This document shows, piece by piece, positions 1-11,859 of a DNA stretch of 64,000 bases. Location of the stretch: assembly GCA_014706295.1 (NCBI GenBank), contig JACSVZ010000039.1, forward strand, positions 62,001 to 126,000. The letters run 5' to 3'. A model generated the notes under the pieces. That model was not told the DNA's origin and made no database searches. It worked only from the letters and a program-made list of their open reading frames with translations. Source of the stretch: Lycocorax pyrrhopterus obiensis (Eukaryota > Chordata > Aves > Passeriformes > Paradisaeidae). A program made the position numbers and the translations under genes. Each line of letters opens with the position of its first letter. Within the stretch, counting starts at the first letter, position 1.

Positions 1-859
1 CCTTTGTTTTGGCCACAGGTGTAATTCTAGTTTTATGACATAGACCAGATTTTAACTCAGTTTATTAACCATGCTGTGTAACTGGGTGAATCTGTTTTAA
101 TTAATACAAAAATACTAAACGAACTAACAAGCTAACAACTATTTTTAAGACTTCAGTAATAAATTTATGACAAAGAGCAGGATGAAATAAAGTTTAATAG
201 GAAAAGTGTGTTGAAGTGATAAAGCTGGAGAGAAGCAGAATATCTGGCTCGAGTCTTTCCTTTTGAGATTTGTGTTTAAATAGAAGAAATAATTGCTCCC
301 TCTCATCCTGCAGCTGTCTTTGTGCACCTGGACTCTCAGAGCAAGTGTGTGGAGAACTGAGGAAGTGGAAGGACTTAGTTTCATATTTTGAAATTTTAGC
401 ACACTGATATCCTCTAGAGAAGGATGTTAACTTTATTCAGCTGTTAATCAGATGGTGTTTGTTACCACTATTACAAGTAACATCTGCTAGATTCTAAAAC
501 CATAGTTCTACGTGTGTATGAAAAAGGTTCAGAGTCCTTTGCACAGGTAGTCAAGCTTATTGGATTTGTGAACCTTTCATAGAGGAGGAAGGGACTCAGA
601 AGTAGTTGTGAAAGGGTGTGTGTGTGAGGTATTTAACTGTTGAGGTTTAGATGTTATCATTCCTGAACAACTTTTATTTCTAACTTTCACATCACTTTGT
701 CCCTTTAAAATTTTGAGTGCCCAAGGTGAGGAAGATGTGAATAGTGTTTGGCAACAGACATGCATATTTTATGCCGTCCTATGAAATGACTGATACTATG
801 TTGCTTTGGGTACTTTTTCCTGTAAGCCTATAAAAATGTTCATTTTTTTTTCCCTGTAG
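1..859 (+). other. HMGN3: HMGN3 intron (upstream part outside window)
   Basis: No exon encoding the expected upstream HMGN3 residues is visible here. The stretch is AT-rich unique sequence and I see no recognisable repeat. Confidence 0.7.
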
Positions 860-889
860 CCCACGAGACGATCAGCAAGACTGTCAGCT
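860..889 (+). CDS. HMGN3: HMGN3 coding exon with nucleosome-binding core
   Basis: This 30-bp exon follows a T-rich tract ending in TAG and stops before GTAAGT. It encodes [10 protein letters not shown], the invariant HMGN nucleosome-binding core. By analogy with human HMGN3 it is the third exon. Confidence 0.95.
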
Positions 890-3800
890 GTAAGTATGTA
901 TAGTATCTCCTGGTATATTCTTTTCTAAGCACATATGGTTTCTCAGACCAAACAGGTTTTTTACATTTTGCTTGATTCAATTTTTATTCTTGCTGAGGAG
1001 TGTTTTAGGACTCTAGCAATGAAGTTATCTGTGTTTTCTTGGTTTCAGGTTTTCATGTTGTTCTGACAAAAGATACATTTCCCCACTTCAGTGCAACACT
1101 GTCTGTTAGGTGCAGTATTGACTTTGTATCATTTTGCAGGCTGATGTTGGTTGTGGAAATGCAGCTACTTCTCTGGAAAGGAGGAGGAGCTGTGTTTCGA
1201 GGACTTCATTTGATGCCCCTGCTAGCACTTGGTTTTAGTTCGTCTTCTCTGTTAGAACATAGCTGACAGGTGTTTTTTTAATAGTTACTACTAATCTTCA
1301 TGTTTTACTCGTAGAATGACCCCCAAATTACTTTCACTTCTAGATGAGTGAACTAATGCAAACAGGTGTGTACAGAGAGGAGGTGCATTTATGCATTAAG
1401 GTTTTTCAGACTTTTTCTAGGTGCATACTATTGAGCAGGAAGTAAGGGAAGGTGTGGGGTGGGGGGGAAGCAGGGTGCGGAGGAGGCTGACTGGCTTCTG
1501 GTGGTGCGCCTAACATGTTGTGCAACTAAAAATGTTTTATAGAAACCTGCTCCACCAAAACCTGAACCCAAACCAAGGAAAACAACAAAGGTAAATACTC
1601 TTTCTTTTTAGTTACCATCATTTTAGCCTATAGTAAGCAAGTATATTCCTTCTTTACATTGCAAACAGTTCAATTCACAGCATTTTTTTGAGGCATGGGC
1701 TCCCCTGCCCTCTCTGCAGCTCCCTGCCCCCCCTCCCTGGAAAAAACCCACGAATTAGATCATTCTTTTCTTTCTGTTCCACCCCTTCCTGGCCTCATTA
1801 CTGGCCCAAAGAAAATGTCTTGCCTGTTTGATATGCAGACCGTGTTAGTTTGTAGTGAATTGCTAGTTTAAGAAGAATTTTTACCTTTACTACACCTTTC
1901 CTGAAAAGTACAGGCTTGGTTGAGTAAACTCTGCCTGAGACCTAGCAATTTCTACAAAAGCATTTGAGATTACTCTGTGTCATTCTGTTTCCTTGTCTAG
2001 AGGTGCAGTACTTCATTTTGTACTGAGAAACTCTTATCTGTTCTTGAAGCCTGGCTGTTGCTGAGAATGCACAATTATAATTAAAGGTGAAATTAAATAT
2101 ATTTAAATTGGATGGTTTGGGTTTTCTGGGCCAGTTACTGTCAAATTAAAATCTTATTAGTGTTTGAAATACCTTTTCAGGATATCTGCATATAAATCAT
2201 GTACTTCAGAAACCGTAGATTTATTTGCGCCTAAGGGGAATGTTGAATAACAGCAATTGCTTTATTGGGAAAAAAAGCCCTCGTGCTGGACACTGAGTCT
2301 AGCACTCCTCACACTTCCATTTTTCAAGTCCTTTTATTGTCATCTCAGTTGGGCAAGTGCCAGGATACAAAGTCCACATGTGAAAGTAAAACTCTTGACT
2401 TCAAACGCTGTGTGATTTATCGAATAAAATTACGAGTAAAGTCTTGCTGAGTCCATCCTGCTCCCCTCTTAAAAAGATTATTAATAAAGAAGGGAATGTG
2501 GTAGCTTCTATAGCTTCACGTACCTGTGGGATGAGCTCAGTGTTACGGACTCGGTCTAAGTTGCATGAGAGACATTTGAAGCTTATTTCAGGTGACTCAA
2601 ATCCTTTATGACATTACTGTAAGTAACTTTTTAATACAGTAATCTTTTTTTTCCAAACCCTAACTGGATCACATTTTAAGGAGTATATTAACCTTGGTCT
2701 CCTAAACAGAAAACAGCAAGTGTGTACTCTGAACTTGCTAGTAAACGATGGAGGATGGTACACACTTGAGAAAATTTTTATTGTTAAGAGCTTACATGTT
2801 ATGAATTTACAAAGTCAACCCCTTAGTTTGTTCTTCTGTAGGTAAAGAGTTAGTGCTATGCTCATACTACTAGTAAACTTCCAAATTAAGCACCACAGCT
2901 GCTGTGTAATGTTGAAGCTGAGAGGTGGAAGGAGTAATTCAGGCTGCCCTGGAACTGGGATTACTTGTGCTCTCACCTCACTGTCCCACTCCTGTATGGG
3001 GATTGGTGGGGAAAGGTAGTTAAGGAAGGCAGACCTTAATATCCCTGTTCACAGCTAGTATTATTGCCATTTTGCATGGAGAATTTGGAGCAAATGATTG
3101 CATGAAAGATATCTAGTGTTTATCAGAACTACGTTAAATATTAATGTAAAATCATAAATGCTACACCATTTAAATTTTTATCCCATTGCACTTTAAATAC
3201 TTAACCTATGTCTCTGCTAACCTTTAGATCACAAACGTAAATAAGTACATAGAGAAAGGATTCATAAAAAAATAGTAGACTTCAACACAGGAATTAAGAG
3301 CAAATCTCAAAATGAAACTTTGGCTGTTAGAATAGTTCCTTTTGATAAATTTTCTGCTTTGTGTTGCTGCAGATGGAATTTTATCGGTGTTTGCCTCCCT
3401 AGTGTGTTGGCTGGTTCTTTCATTGATGTGGAATGACCATCACACATGTTATCAAAGTAACAAAAGGACAGCCAACGAAAAAGCTTATTTTTTAAAATCT
3501 AATTTAATATTTTATGTTAATTGAAAGTGTAGTGCTGTAGTTACACAAACACTGTGGTGTTTGTGCTTGGCTGAATAAGCTTTCAATATACTGTAATTGG
3601 ATTTGTTCACACAGATATCATGTATATACCTCATAGGTCAGCACTACCGAAATAGTCTGATATGGTTTTGTATCCCTGAAAAAATTAGCCGAAAAACTGA
3701 AGTAGCAGACACCACCACTTTCTAGAAATTTGAGTCTCTATGTAACTTATGTGGATTTACAGTTTCCAGATAGCCTTTAGATGGTTTTCTGTTTCAGTCC

Positions 3801-4581
3801 AGCACATGCAGCTTGCCAAGACTTGCTGTTTAGTTCATGTTAAAGTTTTTTTGATAAAGATGCAGGGTTCTGGCTACTCATCCAACATCTATGGCCATGT
3901 TTTTAATCTTCTGTCAGAAGGAACCTGGAACAAAGGCCAGCAAAGGTGCTAAAGGGAAGAAGGATGAAAAGCAAGAAGCTGCAAAGGAAGGTACTACACC
4001 ATCTGAAAATGGTGAAAATAAAGCTGAAGAGGTACTTTCCACACATACCTCCTGCTGATTGAATCAGTATTTTTAATTATTCAGCCTTTCAGACATTGTT
4101 AGCATGTTCATAATGTTTCTTTTTATTGCCCATAATGTTATTGCAGATTCGCATCTCGCTCACCTGTTAGTGTTTCAACATCCAGAGGTGCCCCACCCAG
4201 CACACTGTCAGTAAAAGGGCAGATTGAAACAGTGAAAGTTAAGGGTGCGGTAGAGCATTCAGCATGTGTGCAGTGAATAGAAACAGGTGGTAGTGTGGTG
4301 CTTTTCAGTGTGAAGGATGGAAGCTGACAGGTAAGGCTTGTATTGCTTTTGAAAAGCTGGGAGCGATGAGTTGAGAGAAGTGTGTGACTGTACCTGTTCC
4401 GGTTGCGTAAATCTCGTATGGACACAGGTTTGGAACTGAGCTGTTGCAAGTAAAACATCGAAGGAGTAAGGATAGCTTGGGTATTTAGGTACATAGTAGC
4501 AATTCACCATAGTAATTTAATTTATTTCTTTCTTCTCCACAGGCTCAGAAAACTGAATCTGTAGGTGACAAGAATGAATGA
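860..4581 (+). CDS. HMGN3: HMGN3, last four coding exons (5'-partial gene)
   Basis: Join of 860-889, 1543-1590, 3918-4031 and 4543-4581, all in phase 0 with AG/GT borders. The peptide begins [10 protein letters not shown], the HMGN nucleosome-binding core (RRSARLSA), continues with the proline/lysine-rich [16 protein letters not shown], then a lysine/glutamate-rich acidic tail, and ends [16 protein letters not shown]. HMGN proteins bind nucleosome cores in the nucleus through RRSARLSA and loosen chromatin; the acidic C-terminus acts as a chromatin-unfolding region. HMGN3 is preferred over HMGN1, HMGN2 and HMGN4 because the tail ([20 protein letters not shown]) closely matches human HMGN3a and because PHIP follows downstream, as in human 6q14.1. 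The human protein is 99 residues; this one would be about 98 if the missing N-terminus (about 22 residues, left of the window) has the usual length, because exon 4 is one codon shorter. No disruption is seen. Confidence 0.96.
1543..1590 (+). CDS. HMGN3: HMGN3 coding exon, second half of nucleosome-binding domain
   Basis: This 48-bp exon encodes [16 protein letters not shown], is preceded by TTTTATAG and followed by GTAAAT. The human equivalent, as I recall it, reads ...PRKTSAK, so this copy lacks one residue. Confidence 0.95.
1591..3917 (+). other. HMGN3: HMGN3 intron, 2.3 kb
   Basis: The intron runs from GTAAAT to TCTGTCAG. It holds a C-rich patch around 1700-1790 but no exon or repeat that I can recognise. 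Confidence 0.8.
3918..4031 (+). CDS. HMGN3: HMGN3 coding exon, acidic tail, with internal alternative donor
   Basis: This 114-bp exon encodes 38 residues from [10 protein letters not shown] to ENKAEE, after TCTGTCAG and before GTACTT. Inside it, after GAAG at 3990, lies a second GTACT donor (3991). Using that donor would shift the last exon into another frame and give a short isoform of the HMGN3b kind; see findings. Confidence 0.95.
4032..4542 (+). other. HMGN3: HMGN3 last intron, 0.5 kb
   Basis: The intron runs from GTACTT to CTTCTCCACAG. A long minus-strand open frame (4138-4494) lies inside it, but it has no recognisable protein character. Confidence 0.8.
4543..4581 (+). CDS. HMGN3: HMGN3 last coding exon
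   Basis: The sequence after CTTCTCCACAG encodes [12 protein letters not shown] and stops at TGA 4579-4581. In the +1 frame entered from the internal donor at 3990, a TGA at 4554-4556 ends the short isoform. Confidence 0.95.
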   Translation, partial: AQKTESVGDKNE

Positions 4582-5030
4582 ATTACCATGAAAATTTTGG
4601 GTTGATTTTATGTACCTCTTGGACAACTTTTAAAAGATATTTTTATCAAGTATTTTGTAAATGCTAATTTTTTTAGGACTATGATAGTTGACATATTAAA
4701 CTGTATATGAACATTTCCCTTCTCATAACAGTGCTTTTAGCAATTCCCATTGTTGCCAAGTAATATAAATATCAACTTAATATTGCAAGGTATGTGTAAA
4801 ATTGGATCAGCATTCCATACACTTGCTTTAAGAAATTATGTCTTGTGCATATGGTGATGTTTTTACTGTGTGTATTTGAATTTTTCATGCAGTTTTTCTA
4901 GAGCAATAATCAGTGGTGCTTTTGTACTTAGGTTTTATGTGATTTTAATGAAACATGGATAGATGTGGCCACCTGCTGACTATTTTGGGTTCTTTTAATG
5001 GATTAAAATAAAAGGTCTCCTTGCCTGCAA
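4582..5030 (+). other. HMGN3: HMGN3 3' untranslated region
   Basis: AT-rich sequence follows the stop codon up to the first strong poly(A) signal. The end is inferred from the AATAAA at 5007-5012 plus about 20 bases; the true cleavage site is not visible. Confidence 0.75.
5007..5012 (+). promoter_or_regulatory. HMGN3: Poly(A) signal AATAAA of HMGN3
   Basis: This canonical AATAAA lies about 425 bases after the HMGN3 stop. It is followed within 50 bases by a T-rich stretch (ATGTTTTCTCT), as expected for a cleavage/polyadenylation region. Confidence 0.75.
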
Positions 5031-7142
5031 AACTAAAGACTCCTAATGTTTTCTCTAAATCTGAGGAATGCCTTACTCATATCTTTGACTGTTATAAGGA
5101 AGACTAAATGATTTAGTAAGTTGTTTTGCATGTGGTGTTTGCTTTTTTTTGCTGATGTCTGATTAAAAACCACCCACACAGGAGTAGCAAACTGGGATTT
5201 TCAGTGGCCTACAACTTAAGGGCCTCACAGATAAATTCTTCATAGATACATTCGTCAGATACACTGTCACAGGGTGAGTAGAGTTGCCATACTCTATCAG
5301 AATATTGTCTTCAATGAGCTATCAGTACAGAGCAAATTGCTTGATTGATAGAGACATACAGCAATTTAAAAGTAGTTTTGTTTCTCCCCCACTCTCTTTT
5401 CATTAATGTGCATTGTAGTCTATGGAAACCTTTCTTTCTATCTGTAGCCTCAAATTTAATATAAATAGTAATTACTGTTCTGCTTCAGCTGAGGACAGTT
5501 GTTAATACATTGAAATCGCTGTTAAACAGTGCTATATATTTGGTACCTGGTAGAAATGGAACAATGAAAGTTGTTTTTGAGGTGATTGTGGTGATATGGT
5601 AGATTAGCTAATGATTTTTTAGTGTCCATGTTTCAACTCTGCGGCTCATTCTCTAAATACCTTTTATGATTTTTCTCCTTCTCTTTTCTCTAGGGGTCCT
5701 GGTGTTTCTATTGTTACTTCTGGGATGGGAGGGGTGAAAGAAAAGGTGTTCCCTGTTCTTCAGTAGCATTGATTTGTATTGCTCAAGTGGTTGCCATTAT
5801 GTCTGAGGATACCTTTTGCTTGTTTAAGTCAATAAATAAATGACTGTTGCCTGACCTAGCGTTCTATTTATTCTTTGGGAAGAAATCTCTAGTTGCCTTT
5901 TTTAATTACAACCGAAAAGAAGCCAAGCATGTCTACACTTAAAAATTGAAGCTTGATTGCCAAAACTCTCTCTGCTAGCTAGAATAGGAGTTAAGACCTG
6001 CATTGATATAAATGTCACTTACACTTTTTTGATAGGCTTGCTACACCCACAGAAGAGGAGGCTGTTCTCTGCAGCATGAACTTAGTTTTGTAAGAAAATT
6101 TAAAGTAATTCTCTGCTTTTGGTGATGGAAGGCAGAGGGATATAACAAAAACTGTAGACAATGAGAAGGGAAGTCCTCAGTGTTACCCAGTGATACATGT
6201 TTGGTAATCGTGCACAGTACTTCTGATTTGCTTTCTAATGGATGCTGTTGAAAGTCTATTAAAAACCGTGGTTGTGAGAAGTTGAACCATCTGAACTTTT
6301 TCACAGAATCATCGAAGTGCTATTTCTAAGCATTTTTTCAATTTATGAGTTTCTTGTTCCTCTGTGTGTGTATATATTCTCTGACCATTGTGTGTGGATC
6401 ACCAAGAGATTAGTTGCCTAATTTTATCTAGACACTTGAAGCTCTTGAAATGACCCTTTAAACTTAGATTTTAACTTAGGCATGAGCATCAGAAGACACA
6501 CTTCTCTGGTCAGGCTTATTTAAGGAGAGCCCTTTTAATAAATGGGTAAAAGGTGGGCAAAAGTTGGGTCCTTACACTAATTGCACAATATCTTGACCTT
6601 GTAATTTTGGCATAAAGTTTTTCTGTTGTCTCAACCGGATTAGGAGATTCAGCTCAGTGCCAGAATTCCATTGGAAGCATTTAACAAAAGATCCACTTGG
6701 CTAAAGTGCAGTGAAACACACTACCCTGCTGATTCACTTAACATTTCTGATTTTTCAAAAGTGCTTTGTAAATGCTTACTTATATTTTTTCTCTACATGT
6801 CAAGTTCTCAGAGAAATCTTCAAAGTACTGTATCAAGTTCTAGAACATGTTTTTAAAATTAGATTGGTCACACATTCAGACATATGTAGCAAGAGTCTTC
6901 GTGGGCAGGTGGTGATCTGCAGAGCACCTTCAGGAAGTATGTAAGTATTTTAGTTTTGAAGTGGCAGTTGGAAGTGCCAGGTGTCACATCTCTGCCATAA
7001 GGAAACTTGTATCATCAGTATTTAATGACTGACTGCTTCACACTTGAACACAAGGTTTGGAGGGATCCCTGAAAGCAGTGTTTGTTCTTTGTGGGATGTA
7101 ACAGATGGGTAACTCAAGGTACATTAAAAAAAGACGGGAAGG
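5031..7142. other. Intergenic DNA between HMGN3 and solo LTR
   Basis: Unique, AT-rich sequence. The first 800 bases may be an extended HMGN3 3' UTR. No gene or clear repeat was recognised. Confidence 0.5.
5831..5840 (+). promoter_or_regulatory. HMGN3: Possible distal poly(A) signal (overlapping AATAAA pair)
   Basis: AATAAATAAA gives two overlapping canonical hexamers about 820 bases beyond the first signal, followed by a GT-rich stretch. It could end a longer HMGN3 3' UTR; nothing else in the sequence proves use. Confidence 0.35.
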
Positions 7143-7642
7143 TGTCCAGGTTTCAGCCAAGGACAGGGTTAATGTTTTGCAGTGGCTGTGAGGGGGCGGA
7201 GCCTGGAGCTGTGTGGGCATGTCTAAGACCCAAATGTTATTCAATGCCATCTTACCTCATCACAGGGTCCCAGGGTTGGGGGAAAGGGACTCTGTCTCTT
7301 CCAAGGAGAAGCACCTCCCTTTCCAGTGGTGGGCTTAGGGTTCATTGTCTCGTTGTCTTGGGGTTGGTGAGCATTTTGTGTGTAAATCACTCACCCAAAA
7401 GTGGGTACACTTTTGTCATTAGTATTGTTGCTGTTACTGTTTGTTTTCTTATCTCATTGCTGTTTCTGGTAAATTGTTCTTGTCTCAGCCTGTGATTTTC
7501 ACCTTTTGTGCCTCCAATTGTCAACTCCATCCCTGCAGTGGGAAGGAGGAGGGGAAGTGAGGAGAGTGAGCAAGTGGCATCTGGCTTGGGAGAGTCTCAG
7601 TGGGGACACTGAACTGGGGAGTACCATTCCTAAACCATGGCA
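7143..7642 (+). mobile_element. Solo LTR of an avian ERVL-like endogenous retrovirus
   Basis: This 500-bp element begins TGTCCAGGTTTCAGCC and ends CTAAACCATGGCA, so it has the TG...CA termini of an LTR. It is bounded by a perfect 5-bp direct repeat GAAGG (7138-7142 and 7643-7647), the target duplication size usual for ERVL. From memory, several blocks match the common avian ERVL LTR family: the start, the ATGTTATTCAATGCCAT block, GGTTGGTGAGCATTTTGTG, and the TAAACCA terminus. No internal gag/pol sequence or second LTR follows, so it is a solo LTR left by recombination. It lies in the same orientation as both genes. Confidence 0.85.
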
Positions 7643-7647
7643 GAAGG

Positions 7648-10600
7648 ATAGACAGTTTTTTAAGTTTAAAGAAGGCAGGTGCATCAGAAACAAGACATAA
7701 TGAATGATCAAAAAAAAATTACTCATGAGTAGTTAAAGACTCCCCTTCCCTTAGCTTTGTAAAATTCCTCTTGGTTGTCATTTTCCACTATTTCCGTATC
7801 CTTGACTGACCTTGGGCTAATTGCACATGTCAGCACAAGGTTACGCTTGGTATTTTGTCTGTTCAGATGGCAAAGGCAGCTTCTTCTGAACAGAGAACTG
7901 CAGATAAGATGCAACCAATTAACAGGAATGCTAATGGAAAATTAACCCTTGTGCTAAACAGCAGTGAAAATTAAGTAGTTTTGGTGCATCTTGCTCAACT
8001 CTTAAAAGTTTGAGAGTTATTTGATCTGTTCATAAATGCAAAAAGAAAGAAATAGGGAAAGAGAAAAGGACTAGCAAGAAAATAAATATCCCTTGTTATA
8101 ATAAATAACATGCAAGTTAAATTTCTAGTGGAATTGGGAAAAAATTTTTGGTGGTTTTGTTGTTTTTTTTTTTAAGTCAGTTACATGATTTTTTTAAATG
8201 TAGTCCTAGAAGGGAAAAATTAGATCACTTAGATGTGCAAGAGAATGCATGGCTTAAAGTCAAAGCAGTCTTTCAACCGAAGGTATGTTTCACAATACCA
8301 AGCCTTGACAGCCAAAATGCTGATTAAATTTCTCCAGAAATTATACAAAATTTATATAACTCTAGAGACATTATGAACTGAGAAACAAGTGGCTGTTCTG
8401 TATTCTGTAAAGGTAAGGTGTCATCAAATGAGAAAGGGCAAAATAATCTGAAATGGGAGTCTGTCTCTTCTAAATAAATTGCTTTTGACCTGGCTGCCTT
8501 ACTGGACCTGTACCTTCACCTGCATCATTGTACCTGGCATAGTGCTGGGCCACTGGCTGGTATCAGATTCAAAGTAACTGTTTAGCCCACATGTCCATTT
8601 ATATTTAAAAAAGACAGTAAACTTCTATATCTAAATTAAAGCACTAAAAATACAGGAGACTGTCTATAAACAACTCCAGTATGGCAAGAACTCTGTCACC
8701 CTCCTGGCATAAGGTTTGTTGTCTTTTATTTGTAAGAAAACGTGAAGAATACTTTCACTGTTAGTTAAGTTGCTGCATGCATAATGGTCAGGAGAGGCAC
8801 TAGAATGTTCAGTGCCATTATTTATTTTCATAAAACAAGAATTTCCTACTCCTGTTCTCTCTAATGTACATACTTTTTGCTCTATTTTGAAACTGAATTT
8901 ACCATAAAGCTGTTACTTGCCTAGCTATAGCCAAATTGGCTTGCCAAATTGCCAGCAACTGCCTTCTAGAATGTCTGGTTCTGCATTTGTAATAGATCAG
9001 AATGAAATAGGTAACGGTTTTCCCATAGAAAATGGACAGTATAAGAAATAAACTGTTTTGATACATTGTGCCCTTCGTGATGACATGGACTAACAGGTGT
9101 TTGACTAATACAGCAAAATACCCTCCCAAGCACCTTCAAAGTAGCTATAAATGACTTATGGTGAAAAATGACTCACACTAGATTTTAAATTTTTCTATTG
9201 ATACTAATCATAATATGAATGGAAAATCATATTTGCATGCCTGCTAAGATAAGGATAAAGCTAATAATTCAAATTCATGCTCAAAAAATAAACTTGATTG
9301 TATGAGGCCATTGTGCTTAATTTTAGTACTGCATTTATGTTACAGTAGTATAACTTGTAGGAATTGTTTTATCACTGTTTCCATTCTCATTCAGAAATAA
9401 ATTTCAGACTTGGAGCCCATAAAAACTGAATTTATGCTGGACAATTTCAGGTACTAAGCTGCTTGATATGAATCTTCCAATAATGAACAATTTAATGGAG
9501 AGCAATATAATTTAAGATGACAATGCAGTGACTGGAAAGAGTGATCTTGTCAAAGTCCTCAGTCTATTTCTAAAATGGCTATAAAATGTTACTGTAGTTC
9601 CTTGCAAAACAAAGGTTGTAGAACAAGAACTTCTGCCCCATTGTGAGATGAAGCTGGAAGGCCATTCTAAGCTTTATTTAGAATAATTATAATAATAAAT
9701 CTGTTTTCTAAAAACCAAATCAAAAGCCTCCTAGTTTCTGATGTCATTTATATGTATGTATATGTCAGGCATATTCTGTAAGAAGCTGGAAGGTGTGAGC
9801 TCTTAACACAAAGGGGTTCATAGCTGTTGGAAACGAAGTATGTGATGTGTGTATGTCAGGTACATCTAGAATAACTGAGTAAGAAAGGAGCAGCACTACT
9901 GGAGAATTTTTGTGATTCTGTTCATAGCCATCTTATAGATGGCTGCACGTTATTCCCAAGAGGGAGGAGTGCTGCTACTGCAGCAGCTGGGGGTCATCCC
10001 AGAATGAGGTTGGAAGAAAGTTCCCTGGTGGCTGAGTGCAGGAGCAATGTGTGAATACTCTGCAGTGATTGCACAGCAGTGATGCTTTGTGGAAGACAAT
10101 CTGGATGTGCAGGGGGCAGGGGGCAGAGCTGGGAATGGCAGGAGGGGGGAAGTAGTCTGATCCTGTAATCTGCGTGAGTGGGTGTGGAGGAAGAGACCTT
10201 ACACAACATAGGAGAAGCATTTTTCTAGGAACAGGAGCAAGAGAGAAACAGCAAAATTCTTTGCATGTGCAAGCAAGCCTTGAATGTCACTGGATTTATT
10301 TTTTTGCCTCGGGTCCTTTATCAACAATCCAGTTACTGAGGGCACAGTGTTTTTGTTTTGTTCCCTCTGGGATATGTTCCTGGTAAAGCTTGTAATTGTA
10401 GGGGGTTTTTTTTCCTACTTCCTTGAAGGCATTTTTGCACTTAAGTATCATTTGTGTGTCGGTGCCAAATCTCCACCTGCAGGACAACTACTGGTTGTGT
10501 TGATGAACTTCTGGAGTCTTTCAGGAAGCTTTGCCTTCTTTACTCCCAAGGGAACTAGGGAAATGAAGGTTTAAATATAAGGTAAATCTGAGCATCAGGA

Positions 10601-11859
10601 GGCTATCTGGGGAGTCTGCTATCTACCTCAGTGACAATAGATACCAGACTTTGAGGTGAGATGGAAGAGAGAGAGCCAGGGGAAGGCCAGGTGAGCATAG
10701 CACCTCTGCTGCTGTTTTGAGACTTCTTTATAGTGGCCATACACAAGATGAGGGTTGCTTGGCCTCAGCAGCCAGAGGGGAGGTGGGGCCCCTGGATTCA
10801 CAAGGTGTGTGCAGTGGTAGTTCATCGAAGGGAACAGTGTGACTGGTGCAGATTATTCTGATGCAGAAAGGGCACACTTCCAAATAGTTGCATAAGGATA
10901 GATTTGGTTGTGACATTTTTGGCAGCTGGTTGTCTTACATGACTATGATGAATCAGAAAGTTGGCAATAGTTATTCCAAGGTACTGGATGTAGATAGTGT
11001 TAACAGGAATTAATTACAAGATACGGCTAGTGCTCTGCTAGTACACATGCTGTTAGGACTATGGGAAGCGTATGAAATTGGTTTTAAATATTGAGTTGCA
11101 AGTGCCAGTTACAGTAGCATTTGAATATAATTCTGAAGGCATCCCAAAAAACCAGCAAAAAGTAAAATTGTATTTCAAAGTAGATGTCACCCTCAGTGAT
11201 GAAACTGCAAGACGGATCGCTGCCACACAGGTTTTAAGCAACTGATGTTAAGAGTTCTTGTCTTTGGCTCTGTCAAGCCACTGTCCCATTCACACTTGAA
11301 TGATCACAGGGGTATTCTAACTTGTTTTTAAATGCTGTCTCCTTTAAGTGAAAACAGTAATAATGCTCCTCATCTGATGGATGCTTCAGCATTAGCACTG
11401 GATTCATCCTTCCATGGTGGGGTGGTGGTTTAGGTTGATAGATCCTACAACACATTAGGTAATATGCAGAAAGAAGCCAGCAGCACAAATACTGCATTAT
11501 TACAAAATTCAATGACAAATTCAGTTCATCACTAATAACAATAGCTTTGTTTTATATCAAACATGGAAAATACCGGCTGTCCCTTTATTCATGAAGCAAT
11601 TAGACAAAGCATTTGGCATCATATGTCTCTTAACAACAGTGCATCTGGCATGTTTAGCAGGTTATATTATTGTTGGACCATGAATAAAGAACTCAGTTAT
11701 ATATTACCTTTTTCAAAACAGGGTGTTTCACCTTCCCCCCCATAGTTATATTTTCACCAGATAACAAGACAGTGGCAAGAAGCTTTACGCCCAAGTGCTG
11801 TTTCAGAATTCTTTTCAGTGCTTTCCATGCACTAGTCTTCCTGTTCCCAGTAAGGTCTG
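7648..11859. other. Intergenic DNA without recognised genes
   Basis: AT-rich unique sequence with short open frames that have no protein character. I see no gene, and no repeat I can assign. Confidence 0.5.

Noticed and set aside
6301..6320. TCACAGAATCATCG, resembling a CR1 tail on the minus strand
   Set aside because: Only about 12 bases match and the following sequence is not CR1-like.
7082..7495. 137-codon open frame
   Set aside because: It runs through the solo LTR, which does not code for protein.
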